64,000 nt of DNA from Mesorhizobium sp. M3A.F.Ca.ET.080.04.2.1. GTDB lineage: Bacteria > Pseudomonadota > Alphaproteobacteria > Rhizobiales > Rhizobiaceae. How positions within the stretch are numbered: position 1 is the stretch's first letter; every line of letters begins with the position of its first letter. The stretch is from contig NZ_CP034451.1 in NCBI RefSeq assembly GCF_003952525.1, positions 5,804,501-5,868,500 of the forward strand, given 5' to 3'. Positions 27,152 to 36,638 of the stretch are shown piece after piece. The position numbers and the translations under genes are program-made. The notes below the pieces were generated by a model that searched no databases, was not told the DNA's origin, and saw only the letters and a program-made list of their open reading frames with translations.

Positions 27152-28270
27152 ATGGCGGGCTATGCGGCTAGGGTGAGGGCGGATATCGTCCGATGGCAGG
27201 AAGCGGGCCTGCTCGATGGGGCGACGGCCGACGCATTGACGCGCGACATTGCCGCCAAGGAGCGGGGCTCGCTCAGTTTCGGCTCGATCCTTGCGATGAT
27301 GGCGGCACTTCTGTTCGGCGCCGCCGTCCTGATCTTCGTCGCCGCCAACTGGGAAGCCATTCCGCGTCTCGCACGGGTGGTGGCGCTGTTTGCCGTCATC
27401 CTCGGCGGCTATGTCGGCGGCGCGATGTTGAAGACACGCGATCATCCGGCAATCGGCGAGGCGCTGTGGATCGTTGCCGCGGCGGCCTTCGGCGGCTCGA
27501 TCGCGCTGATCGGCCAAATGTATCATCTGTCGGGCGACGAGGCGTCGGCACTGGTCACCTGGTGCGGCGGCACGGCCCTGGCGGCGATCGCATTGCGTTC
27601 GAACCCGCTCACCGTGGCCGCAGTCGGCCTTGCCGACGCCTGGCTGGTCCTCAAGGGATTCGGGTTTTACTGGCGTGCGGGCTTTCCGCATTTCTTCATC
27701 GCCATGGCGATCGTTCTGTTCGCAATCTCATTCTGGACGCGCAGCCGGGCGGCGCGCCACCTGATCATCCTGTCGACCATACTTTATCTCCTGCTCCTCG
27801 GGATGGAGCATGACGTGTTGCGGGTTTCCGTGCCGCTGGCGATCGTCTCGGCGGGGGTGTTCGCGGCATCAGTCTATGCGGCCGATCCCGTCGACCGGAT
27901 CGTACAGCTTGGCGGCCGGCTACCCTTGCACGCCTTGGCCGGCTTCCTCGCCGGCATCGCCATGGTCCAGTTCGAGGTCGCCGACGAAAGCACTTACAAC
28001 AGCGGCTTCGGTGTGGCTTCCATCATAGCCTTGGCCGGCATCGTAGCGGCGATCATGCTGGGCGGCGCCAAGAGCCGCGGACTGCGCTGGCTGGCCTATG
28101 CCGGCTTCGCCTTCGAACTCGCCATCATCTATGTGGTGATGCTGCAATCGATGCTCGGCACCGCCGGCTTCTTCCTGGCGGCGGCCGTGCTGCTCGGCGT
28201 GCTGGCGCTCGCAATCATCCGCATCGAGAAGCGCATGAGAGCACCAGCCGGGGGAGGAGCAGCGGCATGA
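27152..28270 (+). CDS. DUF2157 polytopic membrane protein
   Basis: A 372-aa inner-membrane protein. A soluble N-terminal stretch (ADIVRWQEAGLLDGATADALTRDI) is typical of DUF2157, followed by about ten hydrophobic helices beginning with FGSILAMMAALLFGAAVLIFVAANW. A GQMYHLSGDEASALVTWCG segment in the middle is a conserved family block. Function is unknown. The gene overlaps the next one by 4 bp; DUF2157 proteins are commonly encoded with GDYXXLXY proteins, as here. Confidence 0.85.
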   Translation: MAGYAARVRADIVRWQEAGLLDGATADALTRDIAAKERGSLSFGSILAMMAALLFGAAVLIFVAANWEAIPRLARVVALFAVILGGYVGGAMLKTRDHPAIGEALWIVAAAAFGGSIALIGQMYHLSGDEASALVTWCGGTALAAIALRSNPLTVAAVGLADAWLVLKGFGFYWRAGFPHFFIAMAIVLFAISFWTRSRAARHLIILSTILYLLLLGMEHDVLRVSVPLAIVSAGVFAASVYAADPVDRIVQLGGRLPLHALAGFLAGIAMVQFEVADESTYNSGFGVASIIALAGIVAAIMLGGAKSRGLRWLAYAGFAFELAIIYVVMLQSMLGTAGFFLAAAVLLGVLALAIIRIEKRMRAPAGGGAAA

Positions 28271-28848
28271 GCGGCAAAAGACTGATCATCTCCGCGCTGG
28301 TGCTGGCGCTTGTCCAGACCGGCTTCCTCAGTTGGATCATCGCCGGCCGCGCGGCGATGCTACGCCATGGCAAGGAAGTGGTCTTGAAGGTCGAGCCGGT
28401 GGACCCGCGCGATCTGCTGCGCGGCGACTACATATCGCTCGGCTATGACATATCGCGGATCCCGGTAAAGCTCATCGCCAACATTCCGCAAGGCAAGTTC
28501 TCGAGTGACGACACCTCGATCGTGGTGCGGCTGAAGAAGGGTGCCGACGCCTATTGGCAGCCGGCGGCGGCATGGTTCGGCCAGGCACCGACGCCGGCGG
28601 CTCCGGACGAGGCCGACATAAGAGGACACGTCGCCGAGGGGTGGGATCTGCGTTCGCCCGACATGACGATCACGCCGGAATACGGGATCGAGCGGTTCTA
28701 TCTGCCGGAAGGCGAGGGCATGGCGATCCAGAACGACATGCGCGTGCGGCCGTTTGGCATCAAGCTGGCGCTCTCGGCCAACGGCACGGCGCAGATCAAG
28801 GCGCTGATGGATGGCGACAGGATTCTGTTCGAGGAGCCGCTCTATTAG
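28267..28848 (+). CDS. GDYXXLXY-domain protein
   Basis: A 193-aa protein with an N-terminal membrane anchor (LIISALVLALVQTGFLSWIIAG) and a periplasmic domain carrying the naming motif GDYISLGYD in VDPRDLLRGDYISLGYDIS. A second block, EGWDLRSPDMTITPEYGIERFYLPEGEG, is conserved in the family. Function unknown; it is translationally coupled (ATGA) to the DUF2157 gene and presumably acts with it in the membrane. The stop codon lies inside a 13-bp tandem repeat. Confidence 0.85.
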   Translation: MSGKRLIISALVLALVQTGFLSWIIAGRAAMLRHGKEVVLKVEPVDPRDLLRGDYISLGYDISRIPVKLIANIPQGKFSSDDTSIVVRLKKGADAYWQPAAAWFGQAPTPAAPDEADIRGHVAEGWDLRSPDMTITPEYGIERFYLPEGEGMAIQNDMRVRPFGIKLALSANGTAQIKALMDGDRILFEEPLY

Positions 28849-28871
28849 AGTATAGGGTTAGAGTATAGGGT
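28846..28871. repeat. 13-bp perfect tandem repeat
   Basis: TAGAGTATAGGGT occurs twice in a row (28846-28858 and 28859-28871), starting at the stop codon of the GDYXXLXY gene. It is probably a slippage duplication. Confidence 0.9.
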
Positions 28872-28896
28872 CTCGGCGTCGGCGCAACGGTCGGCG

Positions 28897-29968
28897 TTAA
28901 CGGTGGTCCCGGTTATCGCTGAACACTGCTGTCTCTGCGATAATTTTTGGATAAGCACCGATCGAAATCGTGTAGCTGAAGTTTGCTGCGCCTTTTTCCT
29001 GCTTGTGTATCGAGGGGCTGCGCACAACCCAGTCATAGACGCCCGAGACCTTGCAGCGATCGTCAGCGCAGGTGACCACAATGCTGTCATTGCGGACGCT
29101 ATATCCGCGTTCAGGCCAACGCCGGTAGTAGCTCCTCTTGCCCTGAATGATCGAACCCAGATTCGTCAACTTGCCATAATACTCAACCGTGGGAGCGTAG
29201 GACGCCTGGGCTTGAGCAAGAGCGAAATCGTCGTTGTCGCCATGATGCTCGATGAGATCCCTGATGAAGGCGACCGCAACGCTTTCCGGCTGTTGCACGG
29301 CATCTGGTGCGCGAGCAGGCGCGGGCGCCGGGTTTACCCTCGTAGACAGCTGCGATGTATCTGCGGGCGATTGGTCCGCTGTGGCATTGGTCACCCGCAA
29401 CTCAGCCATTTCGCTGGCCGACAGGTATCTTATGTCATGCTGGTCATAGCTCGAAGCCAATTCCATCAGGCTGGGATCCACTCCCATCTCGATGACATAG
29501 GATATGATTGCGGCCGTTCCGAGCTGGACACGGGCCGCCGCTTCTTCGATGGACATCCCGTCCGCCGGTTTCAAAAAAGCCCGATGAACGCCGATAGAAC
29601 CCGGTTCTGCAACCCGGTGGACGCCGCCCAAGAAAGCCAGTGAACAGGCCGAAGCGCACTGCAATTGGTGAACCTGAAGGATCCAACCCTGCCGCGCGGA
29701 TCATACGCCCTAGACGCATCGCACTGCCGACGTTGCCGCCGGGGGAGTTGAATACAATTACCCTGGCCCCGCTGCTCGCAACCGCGTTGCCAAAGGCGTT
29801 CACGGGCTCATTGGCGCCAAATTCACCGGAGACAACAAGCATGGGCTGCCCGCCTGGAGAGGTAGCCGGAGTGAACTCCAGAGCCTCACCCTGACACGTC
29901 GCTGCCAAGACAACTGACCCAATCCCCAGAACCAGAGAAACTGCGCGCACAACCTGACAGAGCCCCAA
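28897..29968 (-). pseudogene. COG3904-like periplasmic protease-fold protein, frameshifted
   Basis: The N-terminal frame (from a TTG at 29968 or GTG at 29950) gives a signal peptide, then VIVFNSPGGNVGSAMRLGRMIRAAGLD, a ClpP/crotonase-like motif. The continuation in another frame is CASACSLAFLGGVHRVAEPGSIGVHRAF, containing the SxxC/CASAC block that holds the nucleophile region in COG3904 proteins. Removing one C from the CC at 29683-29684 joins them seamlessly. The C-terminal 130 residues form an extra domain (AVAFIRDLIEHHGDN ... KVSGVYDWVVRSP) resembling secreted NTF2-like folds. The full protein would have about 355 aa. Mutation or assembly error cannot be told apart. Confidence 0.75.
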
Positions 29969-30168
29969 CCCGCCTGTTGCAACTAAGAACCTGTTATCGG
30001 ACTATTTCAAGTGTATCGGAAACGCAAAAGCGAATTGTCTTCGCGAACGTAAGGACTTGCTTGCGCCGCCAGGAGTTGATGGCTCCGATCTTTCCCAAGG
30101 CTTCGGCGAGGCCCCTTCGTCCATCCATCTTCAGGTGGCCTGCCACCCGAAGCTCGAAGAGCGAAGGG

Positions 30169-30253
30169 TGGTGCGGATGAAGGGACTCGAACCCCCACGC
30201 CTTTCGGCACTGGAACCTAAATCCAGGGCGTCTACCAATTCCGCCACATCCGC
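30169..30253 (-). tRNA. tRNA-Leu (anticodon TAG)
   Basis: Reading from 30253 down, the acceptor GCGGATG pairs with CATCCGC, and the encoded CCA ends at 30169. The D arm contains GGAATTGGTAGACG. The anticodon stem CTGGA/TCCAG surrounds the loop TTTAGGT with anticodon TAG (reads CUA/CUG). A long class II variable arm (TGCCGAAAGGCG) and T arm GGGGGTTCGAGTCCC follow. The structure is complete and fits a leucine tRNA. Confidence 0.95.
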
Positions 30254-30595
30254 GTTCCCCCGGCAATCCCATGTAGTCATCATTCTGTCAATGTCGGGGT
30301 CCAAATGGCCGACATTCGGCTAATCGCGAAGATGGTTGAAAATTAGGCTCGCCTGTGACAAAAGGCGTGTCGAATGTGACGGGACGCGACGATCCGCTTC
30401 TGTAGAATGTGAAAAGAAGTAGGAAAAACAAAGACTTATTCACATTTTGGATGCGTAGTTCAGGAGAGTTTGAGCCGCTCGGCGGTCAAATCACCCGGTT
30501 CCGTACCAAAAGCCATTTCCGGCAAGATTGTACCGGCAGGCTGTAAACGGGTGAGCCCGTTTGGCAGCCTCATTGGTGAAAACAAAGGTTTTAGG
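30254..30595 (+). other. Gene-free leader between tRNA-Leu and tig
   Basis: These 342 bp hold no supported gene. Short in-frame extension of tig to 30470 is possible but lacks a conserved N-terminus. The A+T-rich stretch at 30395-30455 is the most promoter-like part. I see no clear terminator or riboswitch. Confidence 0.5.
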
Positions 30596-32080
30596 ATGCA
30601 GGTCACCGAAACGCTCAACTCCGGTCTCAAGCGCGAGATCAAGATCACCGTGCCGGCCGGTGACATGGAAGCCAAGCTGATGGCCCGGCTCAACGATGCG
30701 CGCGGCAAGGTGCGGATCAACGGCTTCCGCCCCGGCAAGGTCCCGGTGCAGCACCTGCGCAAAGTCTACGGCAAGTCGTTCATGGCCGAGGTCGTCAACG
30801 AGATCCTCAATGACTCGACCCGCTCGATCATCTCGGGCCGCGGCGAGAAGGCCGCCATGCAGCCCGAAGTGATCATGACCGAGGACGAGAAGGAGGCCGA
30901 GAAGATCCTGGCGGGCGGCGCCGACTTCGAATTCAGCCTCAATTACGAAATCATCCCGGCAATCGAAATCAAGGATTTTTCCGACATCAAGGTGACGCGT
31001 CAGGTCTACGACGTGCCGGAGTCGGAGATCGACGAGCAGGTCAAGCGCGTGGCGGAGTCGGCCCGCGGCTACGAGCCGAAGACCGGCAAGGCCGCCGAAG
31101 GCGACCGCGTGACCATCGATTATGTCGGCAAGATCGGCGGCGAGGCTTTTGCTGGCGGCGCCGGCACCGACCAGCCGCTGGTGCTCGGCTCCAAGGAGTT
31201 CATTCCGGGCTTCGAGGACCAGTTGATTGGTGCCAAGGCCGGCGACGAGAAGCTGGTCACGGTCACGTTCCCGGAAAACTACCAGGCCGCGCATCTCGCC
31301 GGCAAGGAAGCCACCTTCGACGTGACCGTCAAGGAAGTGGCGAAGCCGGGCGAACTCGAGATCAATGATGAGACGGCCAAGAATCTCGGCCTGGAATCGC
31401 TCGAGCGACTGCGCGAGATTGTGCGCGGCCAGATCGAAAACCAGTTCGGCTCAATGACCCGTCAGAAGGTGAAGCGTCAACTGCTCGACCAACTCGACGC
31501 GTCTTATTCGTTCGAGGCGCCGTCGAAGCTCGTCGAGGCCGAGTTCAACAACATCTGGGCCCAGGTCAATCGCGACCTCGAGGCGGCCGGACGCAGTTTT
31601 GCCGACGAAGAGACGACGGAAGAAGAGGCGCGTGCCGAATATATGCGCCTGGCCGAACGCCGCGTGCGCCTCGGCCTCGTGCTTGCCGAGATCGGCGAGA
31701 AGGCCGGCGTGAGTGTGTCCGATGAGGAATTGCAGCGTGGCCTCTTCGAACAGATCCGCCGCGTCCCGGCCAACCAGCAACAGGAAGCCTTCGAGTTTTA
31801 CCGCAACAATCCAGATGCGCTGAATTCGTTGCGCGCGCCGATGTTCGAAGAGAAGGTCGTCGATCACCTGCTCGGCCAGATCTCGGTCACCGACCTCAAG
31901 GTCAGCAAGGAAGAGCTGATGGCTGACGACGAGGAAGCAGAAAGCAAGTCCAAGGCAAAGCCGGCCAAAAAGGCTGCGTCGAAGAAGGCCGAGGCCAAGG
32001 CAAGTGAAGCGGCCGAGGAGACAGAGGAGCCCAAGAAGAAGGCCGCTCCGAAGAAGAAGGCCGCCAAGGACGCCGAGTAA
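30596..32080 (+). CDS. tig: Trigger factor
   Basis: A 494-aa ribosome-associated chaperone and peptidyl-prolyl isomerase. The ribosome-binding signature lies in [16 protein letters not shown] (about residues 44-60). The central FKBP domain is marked by [17 protein letters not shown] and the block [20 protein letters not shown], and a helical C-terminal domain follows. The last 50 residues are a Lys/Ala/Glu tail ([21 protein letters not shown]). The ATG at 30596 follows TTTTAGG and gives the family N-terminus [15 protein letters not shown]. An intrinsic terminator follows. Confidence 0.96.
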   Translation: MQVTETLNSGLKREIKITVPAGDMEAKLMARLNDARGKVRINGFRPGKVPVQHLRKVYGKSFMAEVVNEILNDSTRSIISGRGEKAAMQPEVIMTEDEKEAEKILAGGADFEFSLNYEIIPAIEIKDFSDIKVTRQVYDVPESEIDEQVKRVAESARGYEPKTGKAAEGDRVTIDYVGKIGGEAFAGGAGTDQPLVLGSKEFIPGFEDQLIGAKAGDEKLVTVTFPENYQAAHLAGKEATFDVTVKEVAKPGELEINDETAKNLGLESLERLREIVRGQIENQFGSMTRQKVKRQLLDQLDASYSFEAPSKLVEAEFNNIWAQVNRDLEAAGRSFADEETTEEEARAEYMRLAERRVRLGLVLAEIGEKAGVSVSDEELQRGLFEQIRRVPANQQQEAFEFYRNNPDALNSLRAPMFEEKVVDHLLGQISVTDLKVSKEELMADDEEAESKSKAKPAKKAASKKAEAKASEAAEETEEPKKKAAPKKKAAKDAE

Positions 32081-32100
32081 AGGTTCAGCAAGCTGATTTC

Positions 32101-32130
32101 AAAAGGCCGCCCAAGAGGCGGCCTTTTTTG
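32101..32130 (+). terminator. Rho-independent terminator of tig
   Basis: GGCCGCC (32105-32111) and GGCGGCC (32117-32123) form a 7-bp stem with loop CAAGA; AAAA precedes and TTTTTT follows, so it could act in both directions. Confidence 0.9.
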
Positions 32131-32276
32131 TTGCCAGCTGCTATCATTGTGGCAAGGCGGCAACACGACCAAGTTCAGATGCTTGCCCGCCGCTGGAGAT
32201 ACCGGACGTTGATGATTATCTGCGCGATAATGCGTTTCGCAGGTCGTTGGAGGCACCGGTGGGGCTGGCATTCAAT

Positions 32277-32777
32277 ATGAGGGGCGTGGTCGCGGCCGCA
32301 GCGTTCTTGGTTGCCACCGCGGCCCAGGCCGGGCCCGATCTCGGCGATTGGCGCATCGATACCGGCAGCGACGGCCAGGTCACGGCTTCGCTCCATGCTA
32401 CCAACAAGCTGCTCACCGGCGGCGGTGCGCTGGGCTACAGCCCTGTGCTGACGCTGGCCTGCCGCACTGAGGGCGAGCCGCGCTGGAGCGAATGGCTGCA
32501 GCTTAGCGACGCCGTATCGGCCAGCCGCAAGATTACCATGTCGGTCATGGTCGACGACGGCAGGAAGTTCGATGAAAGCTGGTCAGTAGGGCCGCGCGGC
32601 AGGATGCTGGTCCGGGAGGGAGCCGACGGCATCAGACGGCTGGCATCGGCGAGCCGGCTTTCACTTTCGTGGCGCTTTGGCCTGCTTTCGGGGCGGGGCG
32701 AGGCCGATTTCGAGCTGGCCGGACTGTCCGAGGCGGTCGGCCGGATGGCTGCGAGTTGCAACACCGATCCGCCCTGA
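32277..32777 (+). CDS. Secreted hypothetical protein, weakly TagO/VasI-like
   Basis: A 166-aa protein with a signal peptide (MRGVVAAAAFLVATAAQAG). The mature part opens with DWRIDTGSDGQVTASL and has LTLACRTEGEPRWSEWLQL, FDESWSVGPRGRMLV, FELAGLSEAVGRMAASC near the end. This pattern (W, strand with a Cys, late GL..A...L...C) resembles proteins associated with type VI secretion (TagO/VasI) and other rhizobial exported proteins. No T6SS genes are nearby, so I do not assign a function. An in-frame upstream start at 32247 is unlikely because it would precede the signal peptide. Confidence 0.65.
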   Translation: MRGVVAAAAFLVATAAQAGPDLGDWRIDTGSDGQVTASLHATNKLLTGGGALGYSPVLTLACRTEGEPRWSEWLQLSDAVSASRKITMSVMVDDGRKFDESWSVGPRGRMLVREGADGIRRLASASRLSLSWRFGLLSGRGEADFELAGLSEAVGRMAASCNTDPP

Positions 32778-32832
32778 GCCGGTCGGGCTTCGCGTTGCGC
32801 GGAGCGGGCTCAGGCTACCCAACAAGCTTTTG

Positions 32833-32884
32833 TTTGATGCACGTCGTCCCAGAACCGCTGCACACCTCTGGGTCAGAAGCATTA
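32833..32884. repeat. Degenerate RIME-like palindrome
   Basis: A decayed copy of the family found at 11771 and 23276: TTTGATGCACGTCG then TCCCAGAACCGC and CTCTGGGTCAGAAGCATTA. The inner TCCCAGA/TCTGGG pair is intact, while the outer arms are poorly matched. A GC-rich inverted segment lies just upstream at 32780-32815. Confidence 0.6.
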
Positions 32885-33044
32885 AACCTCGGCAAATCTT
32901 GGCTTTTCCTACCCGGGCGCCAAATTCCATGGTATGTAGGTAACGCAGTTCCACTGGGGAGATGCGGATATTCCGCTCTGCTGTGAAGGGCGCATGCCAC
33001 CGCGATTGGCACGCGCACCAACGGCGATCAGAAAAGGAAATGCC

Positions 33045-33425
33045 ATGCGCTCGATCGCGTTCTTTGCCATCATCCCTGCTGTCGTCTTCATTGTGCATCC
33101 GTCACAGGCACAGGATGCTGCGGCAGGTGAGAAGGTCTTTGTAAAATGCAAAGTCTGCCACGTTGCGGACGAGGACAAGAACAAGGTCGGGCCATCGCTG
33201 CATGGCGTGATCGGCCGGACCGCCGGCACACATCCGGATTTCAAATATTCCGAGGCGATGATCGCAGCCGGCAAATCCGGCGTGAAATGGGACGAAGCCA
33301 CGCTGGCCACCTATCTTCATGATCCCAAGGCGATGGTCAAAGGGACGAAAATGGCGTTTCCAGGCCTCAAGCAGGATGAAGACGTGGCCAACGTCATTGC
33401 CTATCTGAAGCAATTCTCCAACTAG
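33045..33425 (+). CDS. Class I c-type cytochrome
   Basis: A 126-aa periplasmic cytochrome c. A signal peptide (about residues 1-22) is followed by the heme attachment motif CKVCH at 35-39 and a probable axial methionine at Met103 in KGTKMAFPG. Size and motifs match cytochrome c550/c2-type electron carriers. It could donate electrons to the oxidase cluster at 36.2-40.7 kb, and ctaB, which makes heme O, lies 32 bp downstream. The start is the ATG at 33045 after AAAAGGAAATGCC. Confidence 0.9.
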   Translation: MRSIAFFAIIPAVVFIVHPSQAQDAAAGEKVFVKCKVCHVADEDKNKVGPSLHGVIGRTAGTHPDFKYSEAMIAAGKSGVKWDEATLATYLHDPKAMVKGTKMAFPGLKQDEDVANVIAYLKQFSN

Positions 33426-33457
33426 TCGACTGTTCCTGCCTCATCGTTGGTAGCGCA

Positions 33458-34384
33458 ATGTCGGTGAAGGAAAGCGACCTTAGAGACACGCGCGTCGGCC
33501 TTTCGGAAGCGACGGCTGCCGATTTCTTCGCGCTGCTGAAACCGCGCGTCATGGCCCTGGCCGTTTTCACCGCTTTCGTCGGTCTCATGGTGGCGCCTGC
33601 TGGGATCAATCCGATCATCGCCATTATCGCGATCGGTGCGATCGCCGTGGGCGCCGGGGCGGCCGGCGCCCTCAACATGTGGTACGACGCGGACATCGAC
33701 GCCTTGATGTCGCGCACGTCCAAGCGGCCGGTGCCGTCCGGCCGCGTCGCGCCAGGCGAGGCGCTCGGCTTTGGGCTGGTGCTTTCGGCGCTTTCGGTCA
33801 TGACGCTTGGCGTGCTCGTGGATTGGCTTGCCGCGTCGCTCCTGGCTTTCACCATCTTCTTCTATGTCGTGATCTACACGATGTGGCTGAAGCGCTCGAC
33901 GCCGCAGAACATCGTGATTGGCGGAGCGGCGGGGGCGCTGCCACCCGTCATCGGCTGGGCGGCTGCCACCGGCGAGGTCGGCAGCGAAAGCCTCATCCTT
34001 TTCCTGATCGTGTTCCTCTGGACGCCTCCACATTTCTGGGCGTTGGCGTTGTTCAAGATTGGCGACTACGCCGCCGCCGGTGTCCCCATGATGCCGAACG
34101 TAGCCGGCCAGGCTTCGACGAAAAGACAGATCCTGGTTTATGCGCTGCTTCTTGCGCCGGTCGGCGTGCTGCCGTGGCCATTTGGATTTGCCAGCGGGTT
34201 TTACGCAATCGCCTCGGCTGTATTGGGCGGCGGCTTCATCTGGCGTGCCTGGAAGGTTCTGGCCGCTCCGGACCAGGACATGAGGCCGGCGAAAGCGCTG
34301 TTTGCCTATTCGATCGTCTACCTTTTCGCGCTGTTCGCGATGCTGCTCGCGGACACGATCGTTATGCGGCTGGCAGCGAACTGA
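33458..34384 (+). CDS. ctaB: Protoheme IX farnesyltransferase (heme O synthase)
   Basis: A 308-aa UbiA-superfamily prenyltransferase that farnesylates heme B to heme O, the precursor of heme A for heme-copper oxidases. The metal/prenyl-diphosphate motif [21 protein letters not shown] starts near residue 74. About eight membrane helices are visible, with [13 protein letters not shown] as the second conserved block. The neighbourhood (cytochrome c upstream, alternative oxidase genes downstream) fits. It starts at ATG 33458 ([10 protein letters not shown]). Confidence 0.95.
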   Translation: MSVKESDLRDTRVGLSEATAADFFALLKPRVMALAVFTAFVGLMVAPAGINPIIAIIAIGAIAVGAGAAGALNMWYDADIDALMSRTSKRPVPSGRVAPGEALGFGLVLSALSVMTLGVLVDWLAASLLAFTIFFYVVIYTMWLKRSTPQNIVIGGAAGALPPVIGWAAATGEVGSESLILFLIVFLWTPPHFWALALFKIGDYAAAGVPMMPNVAGQASTKRQILVYALLLAPVGVLPWPFGFASGFYAIASAVLGGGFIWRAWKVLAAPDQDMRPAKALFAYSIVYLFALFAMLLADTIVMRLAAN

Positions 34385-34442
34385 CGGCCTGCGCGAGGTC
34401 GCCCGGAACTCAGGCCGGCAATTTTCGCGCCATGCCGTCGAC

Positions 34443-34523
34443 CTAGGCCGGCAGCGAATAGAAGCCCAGCACCAGCAGGGCGATTATGCCGATCCCCAGT
34501 ATGAGAAGCGTCCTTGAGTCCAT
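34443..34523 (-). CDS. 26-aa single-helix membrane peptide
   Basis: A minus-strand ATG at 34523 is preceded by the strong site AAGGAGAAGG and encodes MDSRTLLILGIGIIALLVLGFY followed by SLPA. It is one hydrophobic helix with a short polar start. It is convergent with ctaB. Many respiratory complexes have such tiny subunits, but none is assigned here. The support is the ribosome binding site and the hydrophobic profile only. Confidence 0.5.
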   Translation of the reverse strand: MDSRTLLILGIGIIALLVLGFYSLPA

Positions 34524-34743
34524 GACCTTCTCCTTCGGCTTCAAATAATATCCAAGAAAGGCCTTGCCTGCCAGCATCCCTGCGAGCCATGCGTGCTTTG
34601 CGCAGCTCGTCGACAACGCGCGACAAATGCCATGCAGAAGCGTATATTGGCACCGGTGCAGGTCGCGGTTTGCGTGGCCACCCATGCCAAACGGCAGCAC
34701 CATCGGCCGCGACCTTTGCCGGACCTGGTCTGGAGGAATGGTC

Positions 34744-35562
34744 ATGGCTAATTTCCATGTGATTGCAGGTGCCAGCGAGACGCTGGAGCACACGAAAGTC
34801 CGGAAAATCGGTGTGTCCGATCTTTTCGACGCACTCAGGCGCGGTGTGGACGATTTCATGGTGAAGCCGTCCCATATCGTGTTTCTATGCCTGATCTACC
34901 CCCTTGTCGGGGTGGTGCTTGCGGTGTGGACTTCCGGCGCCAATGCGTTGCCGCTGCTGTTTCCGCTTGTATCGGGCTTTGCGCTGATCGGTCCCTTCGC
35001 GGCGATCGGCCTCTACGAGATCAGCCGCAGACGCGAAGCCGGACTGGACGCATCCTGGCGCCACGCATTCGAAGTCCGGAACTCCCCGGCGCTGCCAGCA
35101 ATCGCCGCGGTCGGGATCATGCTGTTTGCCATCTTCATCACGTGGCTTTTGACGGCCAAGCTTTTCTACGAGCAGTTGTTCGGGCCCGAGCCTCCGGCGT
35201 CACTGTCCAGCTTCATCGACCAGATATTCGCGACCGGACGCGGCTGGACGCTGATCATCCTCGGACATGCCATCGGCTTCGTCTTCGCCGTGGTGGTGCT
35301 ATGCACAACCGTCGTGGCTTTCCCGCTGCTGCTCGATCGTGACGTAGGTGCCTACGAAGCCATTCACACCTCTGTGCGCGTGGTGCTGGCGAACCCGATC
35401 GTCATGGCGGTCTGGGGCTTGATCGTCGCTGTCGGATTGATCATCGGCTCGCTGCCGGTGTTCGCGGGGCTGGCGGTTGTTCTGCCTGTCCTCGGTCACG
35501 CAACCTGGCATGTCTACCGCAAGGTGGTGGAGCCGCCGGCCGCCCCCAGACCGGCGAGCTGA
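34744..35562 (+). CDS. DUF2189 membrane protein
   Basis: A 272-aa integral membrane protein of the DUF2189 family. The cytoplasmic N-terminus (VRKIGVSDLFDALRRGVDDFMVKPSH) is characteristic, followed by about six hydrophobic helices; YEISRRREAGLDASWRHAF lies in the second cytoplasmic loop. Function is unknown; members occur near cytochrome oxidase genes in alphaproteobacteria. ATG 34744 is 8 bp after GGAGGA, better spaced than the ATG at 34738. Confidence 0.85.
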   Translation: MANFHVIAGASETLEHTKVRKIGVSDLFDALRRGVDDFMVKPSHIVFLCLIYPLVGVVLAVWTSGANALPLLFPLVSGFALIGPFAAIGLYEISRRREAGLDASWRHAFEVRNSPALPAIAAVGIMLFAIFITWLLTAKLFYEQLFGPEPPASLSSFIDQIFATGRGWTLIILGHAIGFVFAVVVLCTTVVAFPLLLDRDVGAYEAIHTSVRVVLANPIVMAVWGLIVAVGLIIGSLPVFAGLAVVLPVLGHATWHVYRKVVEPPAAPRPAS

Positions 35563-35604
35563 GCGGTCCCTGCCTCGAACGCATCGGCGGGTGGGCCGGT
35601 GCGT

Positions 35605-36078
35605 TCAGTAGGCCGGGTGACTGAACCGCGCCTGGCGCGCGCCGGTGGTCAGGTTGTGGAAATCCTTGCCGCTGACATGCACCAGCGTCTTGTGATCGCC
35701 GCCCTCGAAATAGATATCGGCCGCATTGCCCAGGCTTTCGTCCAGAATCACTGGCACGTCATAGGCCGCGCCGATCGGCGGAATGGCACCGACGTCGCAA
35801 TCATCGAAGAGCGAGACCACCTCGTCTTCGGAAGCCAGCCCGAGGCGCTTGTCCATGACATCCTGCAGCTTGCCGAGCTCGATCCTGTGGGTGCTTGGGA
35901 CAACCGCCAGCGCATAGCCAAGCTCGTGGTGAACGACCACCGACTTGGCCATCATGCTGCCCGGCACATGCGCGGCAATGGCGGCCTGCCTGCTGGTGGA
36001 CGTGCGGTGATGCGCGACGGTGTCGTACGGGATGCCCTTGCCGTCGATAAAATCCCTCAGTCTGTTTGCTATCGTCAT
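35605..36078 (-). CDS. YbaK/EbsC-type aminoacyl-tRNA deacylase-like protein
   Basis: A 157-aa YbaK-fold protein. Such domains hydrolyse mischarged tRNAs (for example Cys-tRNA-Pro or Ala-tRNA-Pro). Visible family features are TSTSRQAAIAAHVPGSMMAKSVVVHHE near residue 27 (the conserved Lys of the family lies in MAKSVV), VVPSTHRIEL, and the GAIPPIGAAYDVPVILDESL loop. The start is ATG 36078 (MTIANRLRDF). The exact tRNA substrate is unknown. It sits between the DUF2189 gene and the oxidase cluster. Confidence 0.88.
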   Translation of the reverse strand: MTIANRLRDFIDGKGIPYDTVAHHRTSTSRQAAIAAHVPGSMMAKSVVVHHELGYALAVVPSTHRIELGKLQDVMDKRLGLASEDEVVSLFDDCDVGAIPPIGAAYDVPVILDESLGNAADIYFEGGDHKTLVHVSGKDFHNLTTGARQARFSHPAY

Positions 36079-36236
36079 TTTTCGCGTCCTTTTGCTTGGG
36101 TTCACGACGCATGCGCAAACGAGGGCGATCACTCTCGTGCCCCGGTTGCCACACCAGGAAAACTGGATCGACTGCCTATCGTTTCAAGGCGCCGGCATTC
36201 GCGGTCCCGGCCGCCGCGAACGGATTCGAACCGCGG

Positions 36237-36629
36237 TCAGGGGCCCGGCCCGAAAAACGCTATACGGGTCAGAAGCGTGTAGTCGGCTTCGAAGACCATC
36301 ATCGTCACGAAAACCAGCACCAGTATCGGCGGCAGGATGATCGCATACATCATTGCCAGCCGCTCCCAGGCCATGTGCATGAAGACGGCGACGATCAGGC
36401 CCGCCTTGAGCATCATGAAGATCAGGATCAGCGACCATCTCAGATAGCCATGGAGGCCGAAATAGTCGACCAAGTAGGAGCAGGTGCTGAGAATGAACAG
36501 CCATGCCCAGACCACAAGATAGAGCTTGATCGGGTGCTCCTGATGCGTGTCGGACTTGGAGACGGCCACTGCATCATGGGTGGTGTGCAGCGTGTGTTGT
36601 CCCAGACCGTTTGCGGTTGCTTCAGCCAT
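36237..36629 (-). CDS. Cytochrome oxidase subunit IV family protein
   Basis: A 130-aa protein with three membrane helices (LYLVVWAWLFILSTCSYLVDYF, a second with LILIFMMLKAGLIVAVFMHM, a third with IILPPILVLVFVTMMVF). The AVFMHMAWER segment is the signature of prokaryotic subunit IV (CyoD/CtaF type). It is the last gene of the five-gene oxidase operon, 9 bp after the subunit III gene. It probably stabilises subunit I. Confidence 0.88.
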   Translation of the reverse strand: MAEATANGLGQHTLHTTHDAVAVSKSDTHQEHPIKLYLVVWAWLFILSTCSYLVDYFGLHGYLRWSLILIFMMLKAGLIVAVFMHMAWERLAMMYAIILPPILVLVFVTMMVFEADYTLLTRIAFFGPGP

Positions 36630-36638
36630 GTCTGCCTC

